This document shows positions 23,106 through 36,530 of a DNA stretch of 64,000 bases, one piece after another (position 1 is the stretch's first letter; every line of letters begins with the position of its first letter). Position numbers and translations under genes: made by a program. The notes under the pieces are model-generated. The model was not told the origin of the DNA. It saw only the letters and a program-made list of their open reading frames with translations, and ran no database searches. This stretch comes from Setaria digitata (Eukaryota > Nematoda > Chromadorea > Rhabditida > Setariidae). The DNA lies in contig RCAB01000033.1 of NCBI GenBank assembly GCA_003640385.1, positions 212,706 through 276,705 on the forward strand, in the 5' to 3' direction.

Positions 23106-26100
23106 AATTTGGCAACGATACTAACAATTAAAAAATCTGAAAGCAAAGACTGGCAGTAACTTAGAATCTTTTCGAACCCCAATATTCACACCAAACCAAC
23201 TGATGAACAGCAACCCAGTTCACAGACTGATTAGGTAAAGAGTTCTATAACTACCAAAATGGATCAGTAATATGATGAACAGATTCGATATATAAAGTGA
23301 AGGATCAAGAAGCAGTTAGACTTGGAAGTAAGCGGAAAACATCAAAAAATGAATCGTGGGGTCATTAGCGACCAGTGAACTGGAGCCATTCGCGTAAACG
23401 TAACACTAAATTCATGTTGCCTTCTGATTTCTCAATGTTTTCCTCTCCAACAAGTACCATTTAAAAAAAGCAAAACTAAACAGAAAACCAAATGAGGACA
23501 AGAGACAGATAAAACAAAAGAAACAGCCGAAGTTCCGGATCGTCAATTTTTGAACAAACGCCGAAAGAATCGTCTCAAATGGTAGATATCCTCTCAGGAA
23601 ACTTTCACAAATTACACCGATACCTTAATAAGACTGCGTTTCATACCATCAATAAACAATGCATTTCTTATCACACATGTCACATTCATTCGATCACACC
23701 TTCATGTCATCCTACAAACTTCGTATTCCTTCAGCCACCCTAATATTATAGTTATCGCGAATTAAGATGCTTTAAGTCTTCTCTCGATCCCCCAATCGAC
23801 AACCTTTCGCTCTCCTTCCTCACAACCCCAGTCCACAGCAGAAATCCCAGTTCTGCTATTATTACGTATTGTGTGATGTTTTAGTTTATGATGATGACAA
23901 ATTTTGTACTACACTGACTGCTTCGATATGAAAAATAGAAGTCAAGATGATGAGTTTTGTTTTCGACAGTGAATTCAATAAAGTGAGGTAACAGGGGTAG
24001 GAGATGCGAAAGCGGTGTTCAAGGGCTCAAGCAAAGTTGGTCATGAAGTATGATTGTTCTGGAAATGCGCTGGCTTCTGATGTCAGCGATTGATAGTAGA
24101 AATTATTTTGTTATACAATTTGTTCATTGAATAATTAACGTCTTACGGAACTCTTCTGATTTATCGGTGACATCAGTGTAATCTATAGCTCTTAATAAAT
24201 TGCAAACTTGGTAATGGTAATTATCAAAGAAGATATTTTGTGCTTGTGTCATGTAATAATATAACGTTGACTCAGATTTCATTCTTTAACCGTGTAATGT
24301 ATTCAAAATTAAAAAAGTAATTGAATTACACTTTTTGGCAGGTGCTAGACATTTTTAAGACTTGCCAAGGGTAATGGAAGAATTAGGATAGACATTCCAT
24401 GTTTTTTTTGAGTATCCTATACTACCTGCTAATTAAAGCTAACATCCAAATAGGGGAAACAGAACAGATGTAGGAGGTGGGCTTACGGATACTATTGCGT
24501 TGTATATTGCGCTCTCCTGATTAAATGTGTAGCAGAATTTCAAAAATCTGGCCTTAACGTCACTGGTACTGTCATCTGTTAGGTGATTTTCTTATTTGTT
24601 TCGTTTTCTAGAGTATTCCTGCAAATTGCCATGATTTTTCTAAACTCTCTTTATCAACATGACATATGAACATAATATATTCTTCTTCCTTTTAATCAGA
24701 GAGAAATACCTGGGAATGGTGTGAGAAAATGAAATAGATAGATTAATATACATAGTTTGATTTATCTTCTGTTTGTGTCACTGATCTGATTTTCATAATA
24801 TTTGCATTTTACCAATAATATATTCCGGCAACATACCCAATTCTCCGATAATGACAACTAAATGAATGCTCTTGTGAACATCACTTGACAATTACTGCAT
24901 CTGTTTTTTTGTTCATATTACAAAACTTTTAATGACTTAAGCAACATGATCTAACTGGCAACTGATAGTTCATATATGGGTGTAATGCTTCAGAAATTTT
25001 CCTTTTCAACTCAAAAATATAGCCGCTTGATCTCTCATTTCTAGTGTACTTTGCAATCTCCCTAGTAAAAGTTTAAATACTAACACAAACATCACATGTG
25101 TTTTCGGTAAGGTGTAAACTAGTTTGTGCTACATAACCAAATTAGAAATCTGTTTTCTAATATCTTTTGGAAATACGAAAACTAGTTTTGTAGGTGTGAA
25201 ACGACCCTTGTTTGTTATTTACAGTTCCTTTTTAAAAATTTAATAAATAAAAAGTTTAGAAAGAACTACCATATATCATTTGTGGCTTTTACATTCAGTC
25301 GTTTTCTCAAATCCAAAAAAAAAAAAACAAATCGTACATTTGTTTTGGAATTTGTATTTAAATATTTCTAATTATGATTTTCTTTCCTCCAGAACTCTGG
25401 AAAGAACAATAGAGCGAGGAACCTTTCACTATGAAATATTTGCTTCGTGGATTTTATTTACCAACTGCTTGTTAATTGTTCTTTCTTTCAGATATTTTCC
25501 TTTTTCCTAACACTTTTACCTGCTGTTGCCATTACTTCCAACAAGCTCTTCTGCTAAATTGGTTGTTAAGCAATATAAACTCGGGACTACACTTTGTGTT
25601 CCCCACTTTATCGGTTTTCAAAATCTTTTTTATCGAACCCACTTGCCTTTTAGCTTTTGTTTTTTTTTTTTTAAGTTTCTATAATGAACTTCAGAAATAA
25701 ACTAACAAAAATGGAAAAGAGGGAATGAAAGCAGTCAGCAAGTACAAAAAACCGTAGAAAAGTGAAAAGTATATCAGTAATGATCGGGGTTCAGTGAAGT
25801 ATGTAGTGGGGAAAAGTTGCCTTTCTATATTTCTAAAGGTAATATGGACTACCGCGTAATATGGACTACATTAGATTATGGCGAAACACGTTTGTTGCAG
25901 TGAGGGGGATGCTTTTTCAACAGAAAAGAAAGTGAAGTCATGAACACGAAAGCGGTAGTGAGTAGTTGTCAGTGATTCCCGTCTAGATATGATTGTGCTA
26001 AGGTTACTTACTAGGTTAATCTGCACTTATGGCACCTGGGTACTTTTCCTTCTCCCCACTTTATAGTGAAGAAGCAAGCGAGCCTACAATGCAAGTACCT

Positions 26101-27140
26101 CGCTCATTCTCGCCCAACAGAAACATATTTGAGGGTAGATAGTTGAAGGGCACTCACTGCGTATGAATCACTGTGGTGCTCCAAACCAGGAGGTCTCTAC
26201 ACCAAAGTTTTCTCATCGAATATCTGATGCTCATCGGAAAACCCAAGACATAGCTGGGGGCAGTCAACAAAAGTTGACCTTTCATTCAACTGCTTCGTAC
26301 GGAGGAAAGCTGCTCAACTGAAGCTATCTTGAAGTAATGGTTAGGGTGGATGATGGATTTGACCTCACCAAATATGACCCTCAGCTCCACTCTTCAGTGG
26401 TACTGATGCCAGCTGACGCTGAAGATGAGAAACGTGGCTGCAGTGCGAATCGCATCCTTCTGAAAGCCCTCTGTCCCCAGTGAGTCTGTGTGCTGCCGCT
26501 GCTCGTGCCACTTAGGTCATAGCTACTCTGTTGGAGGCGTCATTTCCCCGTTGTCTGCCCTTTCTGCTGTGGTGTGTTGGCCCGTAGCAACCCCCGTCTT
26601 CTTCCTCCTTCCAGCAGCACTGACAGTCGGCAGAGGCGGAAGGTTTGGCCAAGGGCTTGCACTTCGTATCTAGTATCTGTACGTCTGTTTCAGGTGTAAG
26701 CCTGGTCACAGAATAAGTGCTGGAGGAAGGGAAATACGCGAAGATGCAAACGCAACGAAGCGAAGTCGCTGGTAGCAGTCCGTACTCTGTTGGTGTTAGC
26801 AGCGATGCACGTGAAGGCAGCCTCGATGAGGTCATAGATTAATATTCACATTACTATTTTGTTATTGACTCCGTTTGCATGAATAAATTAGTACTGGGAC
26901 AGGTTGCCTCTTTATTGCATTCACCCATCTCTGTGTATAAATAAAACGGTTTTCTGACTGATTTATGGACTCCTTCCAAAAGATGTAAACATAGTAGCTC
27001 GCAACCTGCAGTCTTGTTATCAGAAATGACAGCGTTATACTAGTATATTCTTTGTTTCTGTCTCTTGTGGTACCTTTTTATACTTCGTAATATCCCTTTT
27101 GAACACTGGCGCAAAGATGTGTTAAGCATGAGGATGCTAT
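23106..27140. other. Intergenic stretch between ULK3-like kinase and TBCE-like gene
   Basis: No supported exon was found. The two genes are divergent, so both promoters lie here. Most is AT-rich; about 26380-26830 is clearly richer in G+C. Short plus-strand ORFs at 25280-25700 are low-complexity and not convincing. Confidence 0.4.
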
Positions 27141-29793
27141 ATGTTTTCGATACTTCATCGTTTCCAGACTGAGCAATGTAGCTCACCATCCCTAGTCGAA
27201 GAACTGGAAAAAAAATATCTGTGCAACGTAGACATCGATGAATCGATTATCTTAATGAAGTCCTTGGTTAGTTTTTCCGCAAAAAAAAAAATGTTGCTCT
27301 GTTACTGTTTAATTCCTTATGACTTCTGACAATAAGCAGATAAAGGTTTAGTGAATTAATTAGGTTGGGTTGAATTCGTCAGCTCATTAATTCTTTGTTC
27401 TTCAAGCAGAGCCACCTTTGAATTGCAACAAGGAACTCTTCCATTCCACAGTGCTGAAATAGTCACAAAGTTCAGCATTGAATGTGTGATACAGGTTTCA
27501 TCCAAATTTAGACAGGTACAAGTCCATGTAAATTGGCTAGCGAACACACGCTTTTGCTGCTTGTTCTCAATCACAAATATATTGATCGAATCGGTGAGAA
27601 GGCTCAATTCCTGTCAATCTGCAGATATGCTCGTGAAGTGAGTGCAAGTTGAAATTCCTCATTTCTTTTGCACACTGAGATTCTAATCATCTTTTTTTAG
27701 TCATTCACATGTTTAGGTTGATTTGGCCTGGAACAAACTCTCTTCATGGAGTGAAATCACTGCCGTTCTTTCTTTGCCAAGATTAGAGGTATTAAATTTG
27801 GGATATAACCCACTACATCCATCTTTGACAGTATCAAGCTTACCTCTTGCTGCAAATTTGGAGCTGCTTATATTAAATGGAACAGATTTACCGATGTCAA
27901 CAGTGAGAAAATTATTGAATAAAATGCCGAAATTGAAAGAATTACATCTGTCGGAGAACAGGTATTTTGCTGCTTCAGTTTTGCGGTATTCCCAATACTT
28001 TTTTGATAAGATTCCGTTCTCAATTTGTACACAGGTAAATTCGAAACTTCTTGCGATGTCATGAACGGTATCATGCGAGCGTTTTAGGAATCTGGAAAAT
28101 CATTTTGATGAAATCGATGAAATCATGTCAAATTCACTGGAGTCTTTGCATGTAAGTAAATGTGACATCTCGCACTGGGACATAGTCACATCTTTATGGA
28201 AATTTTTTCCAAATTTAATATCGTTATCTCTGTGTGAAAATCCTATTCGATCTACATTTTGTCAACTTAAAGTAGGTGTTTCCTAGTTTTTTTTTCTTTT
28301 TTCTTAGTCGGAAGGCCTTTCGATAGAGGTTGACGTATTGCAAAGTGCTGAGCCTTATTTGTAAAACGCTATTTCATGTTTCAATTTATGGTCTTTTTTT
28401 TTTTATTTCTGCGATTTGCGTCACAAATATCCGTAAGTATGGAAGTCTATCATTTATTATTGACAAAGGAAGCATACAACTCCTATTAATTGGCTACTTC
28501 ATTTGCTTAAAAACTTTTTTTTTATTACTTTTGACAGTGGCAGAACAGTTGAAGCATACTTCTTTTCAGATAAGTAATTGCTTGAATGGAATTCGACGTT
28601 TGAGTTTGAACAAATGTCTTATTGATAATTGGAGTTCCATTGAGGGTTTAGCAGACATCAAAACTTTACAAGATTTACGAATCGTCGCTATCCCTTTATT
28701 TGATGAGTACGCGAATGATGAGTATTTCCATCTTGTTGTTGGGCGCATTCCACAACTAAAGATTCTGAACGGGTCAACTATATCAGCTGAACAAAGGGAA
28801 CAGTCGGAAAGGTTTCTCATAAGGTTCTGTTTATTCTGCCATGCAATAGTGCTGTTAAATTTCTTCGCAAAATTCGTATTTTCTTTGAAGTTCAATCCAC
28901 TGTACGCCACTTAACTCTTTAGGTCCTCTGCTTCGTATAAGCATTTCATAGGTGAAGTTAGAAGCAATGGTGAGGATAATTACCACCATGGACCGTGTTA
29001 TCTTTGATTCTCTTCATTTCTTATTTGAGGCCAGAGCTTCAATGAAATTTGTAACAATTAACAGGCAGAAAACACGAGTCTGTTCATAAAACTGGTCAAA
29101 ATCTAAAGATCGTCACTGACTGCACTAGGTTGTATCGTTGCTTATCATGATCGTGTGGACGACCCTTTGATGAACAGTAATATAGAGGTTTGAGGTGTTT
29201 TGCATCACTTTGAATTTTGATATAATATGGTATATTTTTCGGGACAATGCGGAAATCATCTTCGAAGAATTGGATCCTTCATTAGCCACTCAGTAAGTCT
29301 GACTATAAAATGACAGCTCTGTATCCTGACTGTTTCAGGTACTATGATATACGCGAAATAAAGCCAAAAATATTCGCTAGGCTTGTTGAGCGACATGGCC
29401 ATGTAGAACAGCTGTGTAAAGTTGATATGACTCCTAAAAAATATGCCGTTGTTGTTGTGATATGCGAAGAAACTGGGTAATTGGGACTTTTTTGCTTAAT
29501 TGTTAACTGACCAATTTTTATTGATTTTTGATAGATTTATCAAGATTTCTTCTTCAGAGCAAAATATTATTTTATTTTCTTCTAGATACAGTGCAAATCT
29601 CAAAATAAGTTTAACGCAAACAGTTTCTTGTCTAATGCGTGTGCTTGAAAAGTTAACCAGAATACCTGTGAAACGTATGCGATTGTTTTACATTAACAGT
29701 GGTAATCCATTCCCGAATGAGTTGCGTTTCCTCAATCAAAAGCTCCAAGCACTGCACATCGAGGATGGTGATAAGATCTGTGTTCAGGTATAA
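27141..29793 (+). CDS. coel-1: Tubulin-specific chaperone E-like protein (TBCEL)
   Basis: The start is placed at 27141 (27141-27266, LVEELEKKYL). Leucine-rich repeats follow: about 27549-27638 (LLLLVLNHKYIDR), 27720-27962 (VDLAWNKLSSWSEI, LEVLNLGYNPLH), 28090-28271 (LESLHVSKC, LISLSLCENPI) and 28570-28826 (IRRLSLNKCLIDNWSSIEGL, LKILNGSTIS). 29340-29478 and 29586-29793 carry a C-terminal ubiquitin-like domain (VKRMRLFYINSG, LHIEDGDKICV). The motif NGSTISAEQREQSERF matches NGS--TDGEREDSERF of animal TBCEL. There is no CAP-Gly domain, which separates TBCEL from TBCE. The family destabilises tubulin heterodimers. The exon between 27413 and 27530 could not be joined in phase, so the N-terminal third is uncertain. 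The symbol is that of the C. elegans TBCEL gene, given by family. Confidence 0.8.
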
Positions 29794-31118
29794 CTGTTTT
29801 GTAAATATTATAGTTTTACAAGTCCTTTTATTCCCATTATCTTGATGGTTGAATTATCCTAGAAATGAGTAAACTCGTACACAGAAAAATTAGTAACTGA
29901 CAAAAAATAAGGCACTTTCATGAGTTTATCCGTTCCTTCTCCAGCATTTTTCTCGGGAAGATTTAAAAACTGAAACTTTTCCACTCTCCTTACAGTACTC
30001 TGAAATGCTAATCCTGCAGAAGTACTTTAGATGATTTGATAACAACTTTAGGGAGTAGCAGAATTTTTGTCTTCTTATCTCGTAGTATAATGCGTTTAGC
30101 CTATTCCTTTAAAGGAGCAGTTTACATTCTTTTTAGATGTTGTCTCGCTCTTCATTTATCCACATTATATGGATTGTCCTAATCATAAGATATCAGAGTC
30201 GTTAATAACCATGTATCATTTACTCTTTCCCTATGAACATATGAGAGCCGCAAATTGTTGTTAAATACGATTCTGAAACATTTATTTTCAGTCAAAAATT
30301 GTAATTGGTAGAAAGGAATCTATCGCGAAATGATATTTTCTCCACGTTGGCAACTCGTGATTGTACCGTTTGGTCTCTGCGATGGGGCTCATTACTGTAA
30401 TGTTCTATTTTCTTACAATGACTTTTGTAATATAAATTTATGTTTAATATTGCATGCATACAATTATGGTTGAAAATAATTCCTTATATATATGACTTCA
30501 GTTGTATCAGCTGATGCTTATGATAACACAATGTACCATAACTGATTGTTTTAAGATGACTTTTGTTGCGTATAATGGATAAAATTGTGAGGAATTTTGT
30601 CCTGGCTTTGTAATTGAAGTGATGGGTTTCATAACTTTAATTTTTTGATAGTATGTTTCATGTTTCATTCTTTTCCCAACTATTGCTAGGTTTAGTTAAT
30701 ACTTTGCCCTTATCGGGAACGTGGAATTGTTGCTAGATTTAGAGCATAAGGATCACTGCTGAGAATGGGACTTAATCCAGTAGTTTTTGAAGAAGTGTTA
30801 TGTATTGTGCTATAAATGGCAAACAGGTTGAAAACGTGGCCAAATATTAAGAAAAAGTAATTCTTGGAAAAGACCTGTCGCATTAAAATTGATGTTGAAA
30901 ATCTAAATTTTTAATAGGAAATGATTTGGGAAAACAACGTAACAACGTATTTATGAGGAATTCTAGAACTTCGGATAACTGGACTTATTCGTGCGGTGTG
31001 TCACTGGTCTGATCTAGGCGAGAAAGGTACTGAATCGAGTTAAAATAGTTAATGAAAGGTTTGTTCGTAAAAGGGAAAGGATCGAAACGTTTATCAGGAA
31101 AAGTCACTTCACATTTTT
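29794..31118. other. Convergent intergenic region
   Basis: This is the 3' flank of two converging genes (TBCEL plus, ANL protein minus). No exon was seen; it presumably holds both polyadenylation regions. Confidence 0.4.
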
Positions 31119-34100
31119 TTAGTCGTTATATTGTGAAGGGTTAATTTTATGCACTAGAGTTCTCTTTGGGATATTCACTACTTTGCACTTTGGTAATTGT
31201 TTATCAACAGAATTCTGTGTTTTGGTTGGATTTGTCTTTGAGACAGTTTTGTTTTTAATAACGTTTGATTCACTTGATGCGCTCCGATGAGCTCCATGTA
31301 TATAATTCCACATTTGCTTCAACTGAGGACGAAGAAGCTTGCCACAAGCCCCGCGTGGAATTTCAGGAACGAAGTGGACAGTGCCATGAAGCTTCTCAAA
31401 ATCCGGTATCTTCTCTTGAAATTGAAATAAGTTTCATGACTAAGAGAAGACAGGGATTGAATGAAATTTGAAGTTCGTTAAATTCGGTACTGAAATCAGC
31501 TCTTGAAATTCAGTTCGTTTTTTCATGACACTATTTGGTAATCACTTGGAATATTTAGTTCTTTTATAAATGAAAATACTAAAATTATACCGTCCAAGTA
31601 ACGTGTGATGTCATTCCGTGTCAACCGTTGATGGAATGGATTTTTGACTATGAATGCAGCTGGTATCTCCGTCCCAAGCGTTTGTTCCCATCTTCCCATA
31701 ACAGCGCAGTCATCGATTGCTGGATGGTCATATAAAGCGTTCTCCACTGCTGAGGGCCATATCTAAAGTGAAGCTTGGTTTTTTTTGGAAAACTAACTCT
31801 TCAAAAATTTTTTTCTAAAGTTTTTGTGGTTTGATACTTTTATAAATTGTTGTGGAGCAAATGCATGACAGATAGAAGTCGCTTCAGTTAGCTACTGATA
31901 ATCAGCCATTACTATCTACATGACTTGATGACGAATTAAAATTACTATGCCGTGTAGTATCAAATCTTGGCTGTATATTAAGATTTCAGTCGTTGCATCT
32001 CAGGATGCTTCGGTTGCTAGTAGCTACTCTGGGCGTAACCACCGCGTTACATCATTTTCGAATTATCAGATTCTGTAGAAGTTAACAGAAATAAGCAAAG
32101 AGACATACCAGTATATCCTTGCATTTGATGACGTCTTTGATTTTGTTTACTACGAAGATATGTCCCGTTTCATCATAATATCCTGCATCACCTATGATAA
32201 TGGATCATTACCATTCGTATAAGTTTACAGTCTATGAATTGAATAGAATATAATAATCAGCTTAAAAGTAATTGACTTTGCACAGGAATTCACGCAATCT
32301 CGAGCCTATAAGAAATAATTGTACCTGTTTTGAAGAATCTTGAAGCAAAAGCAGCCTCGATTTGCTTGGAATTCCTTGGTGGTGGTATTTCTACGGGTGG
32401 ACCTTGAATGAGAATTTGACCAAGTTGTCCTGGCAGACATGTTTCTTTCATTTCCCAGTCCACTATCTGCATTTTAAATAATTTGGGGCTTTCCAGTGAA
32501 AAATCTTTGATGTCTTTGAATGAACAAACCTTAAAATGTATTCCAGGCAATGGTATACCAACACTTTTCATCCGCTCTTGACCATACGGTGCAAGGGAAC
32601 AAATTCCACCAGCTTCCGTTATTGAATATGCTGAAGACTTGATTTACTCAAAGATGTTCAAAGTAGATATACAGGATTTACATGAAATATCAATTTAATA
32701 ATTTGTTAAATAACACAGGTTAAAAGGAAAGTCTTTCTTTATCCAAAAGTTTGTGTTTGAACTTGAATTAGGTAGGTTGCTGAACGTCTTCTCTGAGCAT
32801 CTATCTTAGCTTGCAGGTCTTGACGTTAATAGCAATAAAAACAGCATTTTATTGAGCGAATAATTCGTGAATGAAACTGGAAAGAATAAATACTGATGGG
32901 GAATGAATTCTCTTTATCGCTAGTAAAGTATGCAAACAAAATAAAATATGCAAGCTTTTACAGTAGTATGTTAACCTTGTCTGAGATCCTGCAATTTCAA
33001 CCGTTTTCTGCACAACTGCATAGCTCTTTCACTGATTGGTGCTCCACTTGTAACAATACTTTTGAGTGATTCAAGATTATCTTTTTCCAAGTTAACATTT
33101 TTTGAGCAGCGATGTATGAATATTGGAACGACGTATGCCACTGTTATCTTTAATTTGTTCCAAAAATTCGAGGTTAACTAGTGTATGGAATCCCAAACAC
33201 CCAGATCGGAACACTTACCGATTGTTATAATATGTTTCTTACGTACAATAGAAGAAACCAAATCAAGTCTACGAATCAAGAGATATTAAATTGATTAACC
33301 AATTAACTTTACTTTTTTTACCGTATGTCAAAAGAAACCTACTTTCCATTTCTTGATTATGTCAATAACCTGACGTGAACGCTGTTTAGGTGTCACAATC
33401 AACTGCGCTCCGTTTTTTAACGCTAAAAATGCAGTCACAAGGCCAAAGACATGATGGATATTCGCCGCTGCAAAAAGGTTCATTCTTGATGTGGTAAGTA
33501 GCTCTCCTTTAGATTAGTGCAACATATAGCTAAATTATTATCACTAATTCTAATCAGACACAACCAGTTAAGTTTTCGTCATTTCCGCTGTGACATTATT
33601 ATGAAGCCTTTACACTGTGTTTAACACACTCCGATGAGTAAGATGAGAACGTATCATTTTTTTTCTCTGATAACTATGATGGCATTAGGAACTAAACCAG
33701 ATAATAAGTTAGAAGCAAAATTAAAATCAAACAGAACAAAAATCAATCTGATTAGGAACAAGAAAATCATATAAGATGGTCATAAATTTGTAAATGACAA
33801 ACCGAGTAGGCATTTATCATCAACAGATGGTGGTCCAAAGACAGGACAACTTAACTGCTGAAGGTTGTGAAGTAGGGAACGATATGATACTTTGATTAGT
33901 TTTGGAAATTTTGATGGGTTAATAGAATAAAACATGATTTCTTTCCGGGTCAGTGATGTTAGAATTGATTGTGAGTTTATGAGTTGCTTCTCATCCAAAC
34001 GATGTCTTTCGCTTGTTGATGACTCCTGGATTTTGTCAAATTAATAAAGAAAGTAATAATAGTTCTAGGGAGCTTCAGGGACTAATATCATACTCTATCT

Positions 34101-36530
34101 CCTTAACATACAGATCTGTAGTCACATGAAAAGACAATAAAACATTTAAAACTCACAGAACAGGGACTTCCTTGTACTTTTCGTTTAGTCTTTGGTTTGA
34201 GTGTTACTTGTGGATGCCCTAATGATGTTAAACTTTCCTGACTGCAATAAGAAATTTTTGACTAACAATTAGAGATGTGGTTGATGTAATTTTGCAAAAT
34301 TCTTATAGTAATCATTAAATAAGAGTTTTTTACGGAAGTTAATTTGCGAAGAAAAAGTATCGAAGGAGGACTTACTTTATAGACGGCTTTATATTGCCAA
34401 AGATTTCATCCAGTAATCGAATTGACTAAAAAGAAAAACATCTCGCACATAGCTGATAATGATGAAGGATTTTGGAGCATAGATTCTTTTATTGAAATGT
34501 AGTAATGAAAGTAAGAAAAAGCTGTAAGTAAAGCAAGACTTATTAAAATATTATTTTCAGTTATTTATATACAGAACCCCCATTAAAAGTTGAATCAGAA
34601 AGATTGTTTTTAAATTAATTTAGTATAAACTATATTTTCATTAACTTCTTTATTAATTCTGCAAATTTAGCACCCCATTTTTTGCATTTTAGTGCAGAGT
34701 CACATTCCGCTTGAGATTTTGAATTCGCTGCCAAATAAATTTTTTACTCACTAGGAGTAGCAAATGATACTATAGCTTTTTATGATACATCTGTGCCATA
34801 AAATAGTGGAAATTTTTCGAATGAGGTTTACGACGCTACATTTTAATCACTTTTCAATGGATGCACTGATTAAATTTTGAGGGACAGAATTTTTCCTAGT
34901 GTTTAATATATCTGAGAAAATACAGCTTTGTGACATGTTATCATTTCTTTTATACTGTGATGTTCAGATAATTTTGTCGTAATCTGATTAGTTAGTACTT
35001 TATCGAAAGTACAGGAATAATCTATCGAGTTTAAAAGATTGTTTTATTGTATGGAATATTTAAAATTGCTGAAATTAATCAGCTCTTCGTTCCTCTTTAG
35101 AAATATTATTAGGTTGAAATGCAATTGAAATGTTTGTAAAAAATTAATATTTACATAAATGGTGTTGCATAGTGCCATAGTTTTATAAAATTTTATCAAT
35201 TAGTTTTCCTTCAAGTATGATCTTTCTGTAAGAAAATAACAACTTGGAGCTTTCAAATTTCTTTAAATGTAGTGAAATGTTACTGACGAAAACACGTCCA
35301 TCGTTGCGTGTAGCTCCAATACGTTTAGCATTTTCCACTTTTGACATGCTGCTCTCTTCCGTGAAACAATACATTGCTCGACTTTTTTCCACCTGCGCCC
35401 ATATTTCACCTAGAATAATTGAAAAACAAATTATATGGATTGGGAATTGAAAATACAAGGTTGAAGAAAAAACTGTCTTCGGTTAATTTTAATATATATA
35501 AAATGAAGTAGTTATGCGAATCGTTCAAGACTAGTCAAGACTTTCCATCAATTGTATTTAGATAACTGCACAAAGGATACAATCATTCACAGAGTTTGCA
35601 GAATAGACTTGTTGGATATAATTCATTCATTAAGGGTTTAGTTGGGTCAATTTCTGCACAGTAACATCATATGGAAATATCTTTTCGTTTATTTGCGGCC
35701 TTTCCATTATGCGTACTACTTCATCACGAAGAGCTTCTTTCACATTTTCCAGGAGGCCTTTAGGGGGAAAATCCTTTTCCCCTAAAAGTGAAATCCATAT
35801 AACGAGAAGGAATTTCAATTCTATTCCGATTTGCTATGATCCAAAAAATGTATAACGGATAAATATCATGTATAGAGTGAACAGTTTAGTCTGCATATGC
35901 AAGTAGATGAAAACCAACTTGAGGACAAACTAGGATTCACCGATACGATAGGGGCCTCCAGCATTGAGCATGCAATGTAGATAAAGATTGCGTGTGCTGT
36001 TACCGAACAGATCAAAGCGCAGCGAGTCCCCTGACGAACGCCGATTTCTTGCAATCGTTTTACGCAGTTCATTGTACAAATTCGTAATTCAGAGTAACGC
36101 CATTGTCTCCCACTTTCCACGTCAACCTGAAATTTATTATATCACAATCGTTTCTATACCAGCTGTTTTACCTGGAGTGGGTCTGATCCAAATGTCATGC
36201 ACTCACTACATTTGATGGAGTTCATTTTTTCCAAATTATTTCATATGTTGTGGACGAGTAGTGTTTGATCTTACTCAGTAATGCCCCGGATGAACTGGGA
36301 TTCAGGTGATCAGTTTACATTGCCCAAAGCTGAGTTATATCAGACTGCAAAGAACAAATTACCAGAGCTATACTGCAGCCATATTTGAGAAATTTGTCGA
36401 AAAAATAATCAGCAAATTCATCGAAATTAGGTCGAAGCAAAGGAATTTGAAACGGACACTGCACATCCATTCGACAGACCTCAATACTTTGCTTTGAAAC
36501 AGTATTATAATTAAGCGAAATTAATGCCAT
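31119..36530 (-). CDS. Acyl-CoA synthetase-like (ANL superfamily) protein with degenerate P-loop
   Basis: Twelve exons join with every phase consistent: 36363-36530, 35931-36126, 35288-35409, 34376-34425, 34157-34241, 33803-34025, 33343-33467, 32976-33147, 32325-32630, 32109-32191, 31591-31762, 31119-31414; 665 residues. ANL landmarks in order are VESGRQWRYSEL, the P-loop position (YSINPSKFPKLIKVSYRSL), HHVFGL, YSITEAGG, TGDAGYYDE, VNKIKDVIK, PSAVENAL and PRGACGKLLR with the C-terminal lysine. ANL enzymes form acyl-AMP and then acyl-CoA. The phosphate-binding loop (usually SSGTTGLPKG) has lost all its glycines, and R of the IDR-K hinge is K. An inserted polar stretch (34157-34241 and part of the next exon) precedes it. 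It may be a pseudoenzyme or bind another ligand. The C-terminus has a 60-residue basic tail with no ANL counterpart. Confidence 0.85.
35630..35781 (-). CDS. Candidate alternative 3'-terminal exon of the ANL gene
   Basis: After a good acceptor (TTCACTTTTAG) an open frame of 49 codons reads EKDFPPKGLLENVKEAL and ends VQKLTQLNP-stop. Its phase (two bases completing a codon) fits the donor of exon 2 at 35931, the same phase as the normal exon 3. Use would give a protein of about 171 residues that stops before the P-loop. No clear AATAAA lies just downstream. It could instead be an exon of an unrelated transcript. Confidence 0.4.

Noticed and set aside
26512..26835. 107-codon minus ORF in the G+C-rich island
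   Set aside because: Open frames on both strands here are explained by high G+C reducing stops; no domain or exon signals.
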